From assembly GCA_029573975.1 (NCBI GenBank), contig JAKQBU010000449.1, forward strand, positions 1 to 15,202: 15,202 bases of DNA, in the 5' to 3' direction. Positions 7,093 through 13,617 of the stretch are shown one piece after another. The notes under the pieces are model-generated. The model was not told the DNA's origin. It ran no database searches and saw only the letters and a list, made by a program, of their open reading frames with translations. This DNA comes from Planctomycetota bacterium. Its GTDB lineage: Bacteria; Planctomycetota; Phycisphaerae; Sedimentisphaerales; SM23-30. Made by a program: the position numbers and the translations under genes. Within the stretch, counting starts at the first letter, position 1. Each line of letters opens with the position of its first letter.

Positions 7093-8151
7093 GTGTCATT
7101 TTTACAGGAATTGCTATTAACCGGTTTAAACTGCGGAGCTTCGGATATTCACGTGATGGTGAATTCCCCGCCTCTGCTGCGTATCCATACCGTTTTGCAG
7201 GAAACCGACTTTCCGGTCGTGACCCCCGAGGGCGCCGAGGAAATGCTCAAAGAAATGATCTCCGAACAACGCTACCAGGAGTTCCTGAAAAAACGGGATC
7301 ATGATTTTTCCACGGAAGTGCCCGGCAAGGGTCGTTTCCGTGTCAACTCCCACTTCCAGCGCGGGGCCATCGCCATTGCCTTCCGTGCCATCCCGGATCA
7401 TGTGCTGACCATCGACAAATTGAATCTTCCCCAGGCGGTGGCGGATTTGATCCGGCTGCCCCGCGGCCTGGTTCTGGTCACCGGCGATACCGGCTCCGGC
7501 AAGAGTACCACCATGGCCAGTATGATCGACGCCATGAACAAGATCTATCGCAAACATATCATTACCCTGGAAGACCCGGTCGAATATGTGCTCACCAGCC
7601 ACAAATGCGCCATCGAACAGCGGGAAATCGGCGATGACTGCCCGTCGTTTGCCTCCGGCTTGCGCCATGCCCTGCGGCAGGACCCCGATGTGATCCTCGT
7701 CGGCGAAATGCGCGACCTGGAAACCACCTCCGCCGCCATCACCGCCGCGGAAACCGGCCACCTGGTCTTGAGTACCCTGCATACCATCAACGCCTCCCAG
7801 ACCATCGAGCGTATTATCGATATTTATCCCAGCGAGCAGCAGAACCAGATTCGCTCCATGCTGGCCAATACCCTGCAGGCGGTGATCAGCCAAAGTTTGT
7901 TTAAACGCACGGATATGCCCGGCATGGTGCCCGGCGTCGAATTGATGCTTTGCACACCGGCGGTCAGGAACTGCATCCGTGAAAACCGGATTTTTGAAAT
8001 CCCCAACGTGATTGAGACCTCCCGCAGCATGGGGATGCAGACCCTCGATACCAGCATCACGCAGTTGTATTTCAACGGGCAGATTTCCCGGGAGGATGCC
8101 CTCGCCCACGCGGCGTTCCCCGACAAGCTCAACCATGCGTTGTGTGCCTAG
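7093..8151 (+). CDS. pilT: Type IV pilus retraction ATPase PilT
   Basis: PilT is the cytoplasmic hexameric ATPase that depolymerises the pilus and drives retraction (twitching, DNA uptake). The 352-residue protein begins with G-A-S-D-I-H (15-20) of the PAS-like N-domain and has Walker A G-D-T-G-S-G-K-S-T (131-139), Asp box E160-D161-P-V-E164, Walker B in R-Q-D-P-D-V-I-L-V-G-E-M-R-D (195-208) and His box T-G-H-L-V-L-S-T-L-H-T (221-231). The C-terminal A-V-R-N-C-I-R-E (290-297) is the form here of the A-I-R-N-L-I-R-E retraction motif, which separates PilT from PilB. The usual Pro in Walker A is Asp132. Translation starts at GTG, supported by AAGGAG (7081-7086) 6 bases upstream; no ATG is better placed. 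Confidence 0.95.
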   Translation: MSFLQELLLTGLNCGASDIHVMVNSPPLLRIHTVLQETDFPVVTPEGAEEMLKEMISEQRYQEFLKKRDHDFSTEVPGKGRFRVNSHFQRGAIAIAFRAIPDHVLTIDKLNLPQAVADLIRLPRGLVLVTGDTGSGKSTTMASMIDAMNKIYRKHIITLEDPVEYVLTSHKCAIEQREIGDDCPSFASGLRHALRQDPDVILVGEMRDLETTSAAITAAETGHLVLSTLHTINASQTIERIIDIYPSEQQNQIRSMLANTLQAVISQSLFKRTDMPGMVPGVELMLCTPAVRNCIRENRIFEIPNVIETSRSMGMQTLDTSITQLYFNGQISREDALAHAAFPDKLNHALCA

Positions 8152-8204
8152 TACAGAAAAATACGGTTCAGGGATTCAGGAGTTTTTCCTAACTAAAAGA
8201 GACA

Positions 8205-8219
8205 GCCAGAGATACTGGC
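8205..8219 (+). promoter_or_regulatory. Intergenic hairpin abutting the pilC ribosome site
   Basis: GCCAG (8205-8209) pairs perfectly with CTGGC (8215-8219) around AGATA, and the CAGGAA ribosome site of pilC starts at 8221. The 81-base gap between pilT and pilC contains no other clear signal. No T-run follows, so this is more likely a translation or mRNA stability element than a terminator. Confidence 0.3.
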
Positions 8220-8232
8220 GCAGGAATTTGTT

Positions 8233-9456
8233 ATGCCGAATTATCGTTACGAAATACGACAGCCCAATGGTCAGGTAACCTCCGGCGTCATTGCCGCGGA
8301 AAACAACGCGGCGGCCATTCTCTCGCTGCGCAGCCAGGGAGCCTACATTCTCGCCTTGTCTGAAGCGGTAAAAGAAAAAGGAAAAGGCATCCAGGGCCTG
8401 CTGGCGCTGAATATCCAATCCGGACCCTCCGCCAAGGATGTCCTGAATTTCACCCGCCAGCTCGCCGTCATGATCAAAGCCGGTATCAGTATCCGGGCCG
8501 CCCTGGAAGGCATTTCCGAACAAATCGACAATCCCAAATTCCGCACCATCGTCAATCAGATCAAGCGGGATGTCGAAGCCGGCAAACCATTCTCGGAATC
8601 GCTGGTCAAGTATCCCAAAATATTCAGCCCCTTGTATGTCAACATGGTCCGGGCCTCGGAACTCTCCGGTGCCTTCGGAACCATGCTGGAACGCATTGCC
8701 GAATACCAGGGCCAGCAGATCGAAACCCGGGCCCAGGTTCGCGGCGCCATGATCTACCCCATTATCATCGGCGTCATGGCCGTTTCCACCACCGTCTTCC
8801 TGCTTACCTTCGTTCTGCCGAAATTCGTCGTGATCTTTCAGGGAAAGGAAGCGGCCCTGCCCGCCCCCACCAAAGTGATTCTCTTCCTCAGCGCCACCAT
8901 GCGATCCTATTGGTATCTGTTTTTGGGCGGCACCGTGGCTTTGGTATGGTCTTTTTTCTGGTTTATCCATACTACCCTGGGCCGCCTCTGGTGGGATCGC
9001 ACCAAATTGACCGTTCCTATTTTTAAAAAATTATGCCGCTGCCTCTATATTTCCAGGAGCATGCACACCATGGGCGAACTGGTTAACGCCGGTGTTCCCA
9101 TGCTGGATACGATTAGTATTACCGCCAATATTTCCGGAAATATCCTGTTCAAACGAATGTGGCATCAGGTGTTTGTTTCCGTCAAACAAGGGAAAAAAAT
9201 CTCCGCACCTCTGCAGAAATGCCCGCTGCTGCCCAAAGGGGTGGTGCAGATGATCGGCAGCGGCGAGGAAAGCGGAAAACTGGCCGATGTCCTCTGCGAT
9301 ATCAGTGAATTTTACCAGAAAGAACTGAAAAACGTCATTCGGGCGGTAACCGCCATGATCGAACCGCTGATGATCGTCTTGATGGGTGTGATTGTCGGTT
9401 TCATCGCCATGAGTATCATTCTGCCGATCTTTAAACTGTCCAGTCTGGTTAGATAA
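8233..9456 (+). CDS. pilC: Type IV pilus inner-membrane platform protein PilC (GspF family)
   Basis: PilC is the polytopic inner-membrane platform on which PilB and PilT act to add or remove pilins. The 407 residues contain two T2SSF repeats. The first (about 70-195) opens with F-T-R-Q-L-A-V-M-I-K-A-G-I-S-I-R-A-A-L and has the family Y-P-x-I-F-S-P-L-Y-V-N-M-V-R-A-S-E-L-S-G stretch. The second (about 273-398) has the parallel S-x-x-M-H-T-M-G-E-L-V-N-A-G-V-P-M-L and M-I-G-S-G-E-E-S-G-K-L. Membrane helices are visible at about 172-196, 222-246 and 374-400. The N-terminal Y-R-Y-E-I-R-Q-P-N-G is the usual GspF/PilC opening. CAGGAA at 8221-8226 precedes the ATG by 6 bases. Its stop overlaps the ribosome site of the next prepilin gene. 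Confidence 0.95.
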   Translation: MPNYRYEIRQPNGQVTSGVIAAENNAAAILSLRSQGAYILALSEAVKEKGKGIQGLLALNIQSGPSAKDVLNFTRQLAVMIKAGISIRAALEGISEQIDNPKFRTIVNQIKRDVEAGKPFSESLVKYPKIFSPLYVNMVRASELSGAFGTMLERIAEYQGQQIETRAQVRGAMIYPIIIGVMAVSTTVFLLTFVLPKFVVIFQGKEAALPAPTKVILFLSATMRSYWYLFLGGTVALVWSFFWFIHTTLGRLWWDRTKLTVPIFKKLCRCLYISRSMHTMGELVNAGVPMLDTISITANISGNILFKRMWHQVFVSVKQGKKISAPLQKCPLLPKGVVQMIGSGEESGKLADVLCDISEFYQKELKNVIRAVTAMIEPLMIVLMGVIVGFIAMSIILPIFKLSSLVR

Positions 9457-9465
9457 GGTGAAAAA

Positions 9466-9900
9466 ATGAAACGGTTCAAAATCATGCGGACCTCGCGGCA
9501 ATCGGGTTTTACCTTAATGGAGTCGGTGTATGCCATCCTGATTATCGGCCTGGGGGTCGTCGCCCTCATGCAGGTGTTCACGGCAGGGACCAACGTCAAT
9601 GACTACGGCGACGGCCTTTCCAAAGCCGTCTTCCTGGCCAACGAAATCCGCTCCATGACCGATTATGTCAATTATGAGGACCTGCTGCTGATGGATACCG
9701 GCCCTTTTAACGGCGTCGATGCCAACGGCACGCCGGTGGCCGGCCTGCAGAATTTCCAGCAGCAGCTCGTTGTCCAGCCGGTCAATCCCGATGATTTAAC
9801 CGCTTTTGTCGGACCGGATCCCGACGGCCTGCTTCTCACGGCGGCCGTCTCCCGCAACGGCCAGCCATTGACCCAGATAAGCTGGCTGCGCTCCAGATAA
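9466..9900 (+). CDS. Type IV prepilin-like protein, PilV/GspI type minor pilin
   Basis: The 144-residue protein has a short basic leader and a class III prepilin site: G14 then F15-T-L-M-E19, with the conserved Glu at mature position 5, followed by a hydrophobic helix (about 20-43). The prepilin peptidase PilD, not in this window, should cut after G14 and methylate F15. Opening S-V-Y-A-I-L-I-I-G-L-G-V-V-A-L after the Glu resembles PilV/GspI-type minor pseudopilins that prime pilus assembly. The globular part is short and lacks a visible cysteine pair. The ATG at 9466 lies 5 bases after AAGGTG, which overlaps the pilC stop, so translation is probably coupled. It is too atypical to be called the major pilin. 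Confidence 0.82.
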   Translation: MKRFKIMRTSRQSGFTLMESVYAILIIGLGVVALMQVFTAGTNVNDYGDGLSKAVFLANEIRSMTDYVNYEDLLLMDTGPFNGVDANGTPVAGLQNFQQQLVVQPVNPDDLTAFVGPDPDGLLLTAAVSRNGQPLTQISWLRSR

Positions 9901-9996
9901 AAAGGGCTAAGCGAAAGTGTACATAGGCGTTTGGGAAGGGTATATGAAATTAGGAAAAACTTTTGATTCTCGTGGGGGAAAGAAAGGACTGCTGGC

Positions 9997-11676
9997 ATGA
10001 AAACCATAAAACGATCATGTCGCGGAGGCAGTTCCGTACTGGCGATTATTTTTGTAACTCTCTTTTCGGTATTGGCGATTTCCTTTACCGCGATGAGCAA
10101 TATGAACGTGCAGATGTCCCGCAACCATCGGGATCTGGTCCTGGCTCAGGCCGCCGCCGAATCCGGCCTGCAGTATGCCCGGTATCTGGTAAACTCCTAT
10201 GAACCGCCGGCCGCCGCCTACTCACCCCGGAATACCGTCACCGCAGAAGAAGCGGCTAGTTCCTTCGGCTATTTCGTCACCCATGTCCAGACGCTCCTGG
10301 ACGGCTCCCCGATTCTGGCCGGACAGGGAATCTATCAGGATTTGAGTGCCGGATTGCTTCAGGTCCCGGCCAGCGGGGCAATTGGGTATGTCAGCGACGG
10401 TACGGCAACCTTTTCCCTGCGTTTTGAATTCGTAGCCGGGGATGAAGACAATCCGCACCGCATGATCGTTACCAGCACCGGCTTCCAGGAACAGCTCAGC
10501 CGCACCGTCCGCCTCTCCTTCCCCATTCAGAAAAACAGCAGTGTTCTCCAATATGCCATCGCCGGCCGGGGCCGCCTGTGGATCACCGGTGATTGCACCG
10601 TCGATGGCGATATCTTTAGTTCCTGGGACCGCGTGGACCTCTCGCCCTTTAACGTCACCGCCGATTCCCACATCAACGGCACCATCAACACCGTCCTGAC
10701 CCTCGACCAGGTCCTGGCCCAGTCCTGGCAGATGGAAACCCTCGATGAAGACGGCAATCCCGTCTTCGATGAAAACGGCGACCGCGTCTATAGCACCGAA
10801 GACCAGGTCCAGGGCTACCACGAAGGAATTAACTATGGCCAGCAGGATATGGACATGCCCGGTATGGATATAGCCGATTACAATACTTCGGCATTCAAAG
10901 CGGCCATCCCCACCACCACGCGTTCCGGCACGGCATCGTTGATTGCCGACGGCATCCTGGGCAAGACGGGCGTTCCTACAGTCACGGAATATTTTCCGCA
11001 CGCGGCGGGCAATTACAGCCAGTCCGTCAGCGGCAGCCAATCCCTGACCCGCTATAAATATGAAAATAAAACCCTGCGGAATGTCAGGGTGGCCGCCGGC
11101 ACCCAGGCCCTGTTCAAAAACTGCACGTTTGAGGAAGTTCTTTATATTGATTGCAGCACCAGCGGCCCCACCTCAACCACCAGCACCTATAATAATATCC
11201 GCTTTGATAATTGCACCTTTAACGGAACTATTATAACCAATGTCCCCCAGGCGCTTAACGACAATTGGTGGAAGCGAAATTGCCTCTATTTTACCGGTTC
11301 CGCCACGTTTCAAAATAATTCCTCCGTACCGGAAGCCACCATCCTGGCGCCCCACTTTAATGTCAACCTGGGCAATACCAATCCCGTGGAAGGGGATACC
11401 AACCAGCTTACCGGCGCCATCGTCGGCGGGATCGTCGATGTCCGCGGTAATGCCGAAGTCCATGGCACTATTATTTCCATGTGTGACACCACCTCCTACA
11501 CCTCCGGCTATGTGACCAATGTCGGCGCTACCCTGGGAGACGGCGGCTCCGAAACCACCGAAGCCGGTGATGTAGGGATCATTCATATCACGCCAGACCC
11601 GGACAAAATGCTGCCCAGCGGGATTCAGACCCCTATTGTTATCACCCCCGACGGGAATAGTTATGAGGAGCTATAG
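9997..11676 (+). CDS. Large PilX-like prepilin/minor-pilin protein with exported beta-rich domain
   Basis: The 559-residue protein starts with a basic leader, R-G-G-S-S-V-L-A (9-16), a hydrophobic helix (about 13-33) and N-x-Q-M-S-R-N-H-R-D ... A-Q-A-A-A-E-S-G-L-Q-Y-A, the N-terminal pattern of the PilX family of minor pilins. The peptidase would cut after G10 or G11; the canonical Glu at mature position 5 is absent. About 500 exported residues follow. They include an Asp-rich loop (D250-E-D-G-N ... D258-E-N-G-D262) that could bind calcium, then repeated N-C-T-F turns at 375-378 and 405-408 and a T-G-A-I-V-G-G-I-V-D-V-R-G-N-A-E-V-H-G segment (472-490) suggesting a right-handed beta-helix-like fold. 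It may be a tip adhesin or initiator. An AAAGGA site lies 8 bases before the ATG; the next gene starts 6 bases after the stop. Confidence 0.78.
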   Translation: MKTIKRSCRGGSSVLAIIFVTLFSVLAISFTAMSNMNVQMSRNHRDLVLAQAAAESGLQYARYLVNSYEPPAAAYSPRNTVTAEEAASSFGYFVTHVQTLLDGSPILAGQGIYQDLSAGLLQVPASGAIGYVSDGTATFSLRFEFVAGDEDNPHRMIVTSTGFQEQLSRTVRLSFPIQKNSSVLQYAIAGRGRLWITGDCTVDGDIFSSWDRVDLSPFNVTADSHINGTINTVLTLDQVLAQSWQMETLDEDGNPVFDENGDRVYSTEDQVQGYHEGINYGQQDMDMPGMDIADYNTSAFKAAIPTTTRSGTASLIADGILGKTGVPTVTEYFPHAAGNYSQSVSGSQSLTRYKYENKTLRNVRVAAGTQALFKNCTFEEVLYIDCSTSGPTSTTSTYNNIRFDNCTFNGTIITNVPQALNDNWWKRNCLYFTGSATFQNNSSVPEATILAPHFNVNLGNTNPVEGDTNQLTGAIVGGIVDVRGNAEVHGTIISMCDTTSYTSGYVTNVGATLGDGGSETTEAGDVGIIHITPDPDKMLPSGIQTPIVITPDGNSYEEL

Positions 11677-11682
11677 TACCTT

Positions 11683-12261
11683 ATGAAAACCATAAATAAT
11701 AGAAAGTTCGCCTGCACCCGGCAGCGCCGATCAGCCGGCCTGTCCCTGATCGAGGTGCTGCTCTCGATTACCATCATGGCTCTCCTGCTCACGGCCACCG
11801 CCGTCGCCTTCGACGCCGCCTTCAAAAGCTACAAGGTTAATCATGACCTGGCCACCGTCAGTGTCTCCGCCCGCAACGCCCTCTACCAGATGAGCGCAAC
11901 GATTCGCTCCGCCTGGAACGACCCCGATGTGGACACCATCGACATCAGCTCCGACGGTACCGAATGTTCCCTGGTCGATGCCGCCGGCCGTGCGGTTATC
12001 TACCGCTATGTGGAGGCGGATAAGCAGCTAAAGGTCAACCTGGACGGCAGCGCCGACTGGTTCGTACTCGTCGATAATGTCTATCCCGTTACCGTAGGGG
12101 AGCAAATCTTCACCGCCACCAGTGAGCAGGGGGATATCCTCTCCGGCGCGGTCACCGGCCAGAAACTCTCCCAGGTCGAAATGCGCTTCATGGTAACCCA
12201 GGAAGGACTTAGCCGCACCATCTCCGCCGCCGCCGTCCCCCGCAACATGATTTACCAGTAA
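11683..12261 (+). CDS. Type IV prepilin-like protein, PilW/GspJ type minor pilin
   Basis: The 192-residue protein has an 18-residue basic leader ending at G19, then L20-S-L-I-E24, which keeps the Glu at mature position 5, and a hydrophobic helix to about residue 45. The following A-R-N-A-L-Y-Q-M-S-A-T-I-R-S and the late Q-V-E-M-R-F-M-V strand with a final I-S-A-A-A-V-P-R-N are typical of PilW/GspJ-like minor pseudopilins. It is expected to be processed by PilD and to join the priming complex at the pilus tip. GAGGAG (11665-11670) lies 12 bases before the ATG, a long spacing. Its first residues M-K-T-I match those of the preceding gene. It is the last gene of the operon, just before the terminator. 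Confidence 0.82.
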   Translation: MKTINNRKFACTRQRRSAGLSLIEVLLSITIMALLLTATAVAFDAAFKSYKVNHDLATVSVSARNALYQMSATIRSAWNDPDVDTIDISSDGTECSLVDAAGRAVIYRYVEADKQLKVNLDGSADWFVLVDNVYPVTVGEQIFTATSEQGDILSGAVTGQKLSQVEMRFMVTQEGLSRTISAAAVPRNMIYQ

Positions 12262-12280
12262 TTCTTATTGAAAAAGTCTG

Positions 12281-12320
12281 AGGGTGTGACTGCTCCCGCG
12301 GAGCGGCACACCCTTTTTTT
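12281..12320 (+). terminator. Intrinsic terminator closing the pil operon, usable from both strands
   Basis: GGGTGTG (12282-12288) pairs with CACACCC (12307-12313), with an A-T closing pair outside, and an inner GCTCC/GGAGC stem (12292-12296 with 12300-12304) continues it. Seven T residues follow at 12314-12320. On the opposite strand the same stem is followed, after five bases, by TTTTT (12275-12271). It therefore also fits the end of the convergent glycosyltransferase gene. Confidence 0.9.
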
Positions 12321-13446
12321 ATTGCCATGCCTGGATCGTCTCCACAATCGTCCGCGCCGCCTGCGGATGCGAAATCCGCCGGGCGTTGGCCTGCATCGCC
12401 GCCAGCCGCGCCGGGTCATCCAGCAGGGTATCGATCTTGTACGCCAGCGTCGGCAGATTGTTGCACCGGATTGCCGCCCCCTGCTCCAGCAGATGATCCG
12501 AATTCCGCTCCTCCTGCCCCCGCAGCGGATTCATAACCACAAACGCCAGTCCCTTTGCCAGCGCCTCCGACACCGTCAGCCCGCCCGTCGCCCCCAGCAG
12601 AATATCCGCCGCCGACATATACTCATCCATCTCCGTGGTAAATCCGATCGGCCGCAAAACCACCGGACTCTCGGCCGGAACCTCCGCCGCGATCTGGTCC
12701 AGCCGCTGCTTCAACTCCTCATTCCGCCCGCAAATCGCCACCACCTGGGCCGGGTGCCGCAATTTCGTCAGATTCGCCAGCATCGCCTCCAGCGGCCCGT
12801 GCCCCCAGCCGCCCGCCGACAGCAGAATCGTCGGCTTCTCCGGGTCCAGCCCATGCGCAAGCCGCATCTGCTGCTTGTCTTTCTCCTGCGAAAACACCGA
12901 ATCAATCGGAATCCCCGATACCGTAATCTGGTCCGCCGGGATCCCCAACTGTTCCAGATGCACCTTCGCCTCCTCAATCGTCACAAAATAATGCTCATAA
13001 TGATGGCATAGCCACATGGCATGGACATCAAAATCCGTCACGATGATCGCCTGCGGACAGCGAAGCCGCTCCTTCGCCTTCATCCAGGATACAATCTCCG
13101 CCGGCAGAAAATGCGTGCAGATAATCAAATCCGGCGGCTCATTCTCCAGCAGCTTGATGAAGGCCCGGGCATTGACCTTGTCAAACTGCAGCCGCCGCCG
13201 CTCCTTCTGCCACGGCTTGTCCAACTGGTCAAAAAAATACCGGTGCAGATCCGGCAGCTTCTGAATAACGGTAAAATACGTCTTCTGATACAGCGTCCGG
13301 AACGCCTTCGACATATAGTCCAGCGTATCAACCACCGCCACCTCCCGCGCCGCGCCGCCTTCCCGCAGCGCCTTCTCCACCGCCTGCGCCGCCCGGTTAT
13401 GCCCCGCTCCTACCGACACCGTTAAAACCATCACCTTGTTAAACAT
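12319..13446 (-). CDS. MGDG synthase / processive diacylglycerol glycosyltransferase-like protein (GT28 family)
   Basis: The 375-residue protein resembles UgtP/MGD1-type GT-B enzymes that transfer a sugar from a nucleotide donor to diacylglycerol at the inner face of the membrane. The N-terminal MGDG-synthase domain starts with V-L-T-V-S-V-G-A-G-H-N-R-A-A (7-20) and includes T-H-F-L-P-A-E (111-117) and V-T-D-F-D-V-H-A-M-W (136-145). Then comes the V-S-G-I-P-I-D link (176-182) and a C-terminal GT28 domain with S-A-G-G-W-G-H-G-P (210-218), G-G-L-T-V-S-E-A-L-A-K-G (288-299) and G-Q-E-E-R-N (310-315). Residues before the GGLT block read G-A-T where S/T-K-P/A is usual. No membrane span is seen. 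The stop overlaps the terminator's T-run. Donor and acceptor are not determinable here. Confidence 0.85.
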   Translation of the reverse strand: MFNKVMVLTVSVGAGHNRAAQAVEKALREGGAAREVAVVDTLDYMSKAFRTLYQKTYFTVIQKLPDLHRYFFDQLDKPWQKERRRLQFDKVNARAFIKLLENEPPDLIICTHFLPAEIVSWMKAKERLRCPQAIIVTDFDVHAMWLCHHYEHYFVTIEEAKVHLEQLGIPADQITVSGIPIDSVFSQEKDKQQMRLAHGLDPEKPTILLSAGGWGHGPLEAMLANLTKLRHPAQVVAICGRNEELKQRLDQIAAEVPAESPVVLRPIGFTTEMDEYMSAADILLGATGGLTVSEALAKGLAFVVMNPLRGQEERNSDHLLEQGAAIRCNNLPTLAYKIDTLLDDPARLAAMQANARRISHPQAARTIVETIQAWQ

Positions 13447-13452
13447 AACCTC

Positions 13453-13461
13453 ATTATATCA
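13453..13461 (-). promoter_or_regulatory. Extended -10 promoter of the glycosyltransferase gene
   Basis: Read on the - strand, the sequence is TGATATAAT: a perfect TATAAT (13458-13453) with the TG of an extended -10 element one base upstream. The -35 region is poor, as is common for extended -10 promoters. The A of the predicted ATG (13446) is the seventh base after the -10 hexamer, so transcription would begin at or beside the start codon. Confidence 0.6.
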
Positions 13462-13510
13462 TCCGGTTATGGCAGGCAAACAAAAACTTTATTCCCCTTC
13501 TCCCCAAATC

Positions 13511-13519
13511 TGCTATAAT
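13511..13519 (+). promoter_or_regulatory. Extended -10 promoter of the hemC-cobA operon
   Basis: TGCTATAAT combines a TG extension (13511-13512) with a perfect TATAAT (13514-13519). No good -35 hexamer is seen at the usual distance. Transcription would start near 13526, giving a leader of about 90 nt before the chosen hemC ATG. It points away from the - strand promoter about 50 bases to its left. Confidence 0.6.
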
Positions 13520-13563
13520 CATTCAGAGTAAAATAGAGATAACTTTAAAAATTTCTTATCCTA

Positions 13564-13603
13564 ACCCCGACCGTGAGGAAGGGGGTCAAAAACACCGTTT
13601 TTG
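13564..13603 (+). promoter_or_regulatory. Two adjacent hairpins in the hemC leader
   Basis: ACCCC (13564-13568) can pair with GGGGT (13582-13586), directly followed by CAAAAAC (13587-13593) pairing perfectly with GTTTTTG (13597-13603) around ACC. The second stem ends 14 bases before the hemC ATG. No long T-run follows, so it is not a standard terminator. Role unknown; translation control or mRNA stability are possible. Confidence 0.35.
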
Positions 13604-13617
13604 ATAGCGAGCCTGGC

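Noticed and set aside
12268..13011. 247-codon + strand open frame within the glycosyltransferase region
   Set aside because: The predicted protein is extremely Arg/Pro/Gln/His-rich, typical of an antisense shadow, and the - strand frame has full family motifs.
13573..13617. GTG start extending HemC by 15 residues
   Set aside because: It has no ribosome site upstream, the added residues do not resemble HemC, and the region forms the leader hairpins; the family normally starts just before the I-I-I-G-T-R motif.
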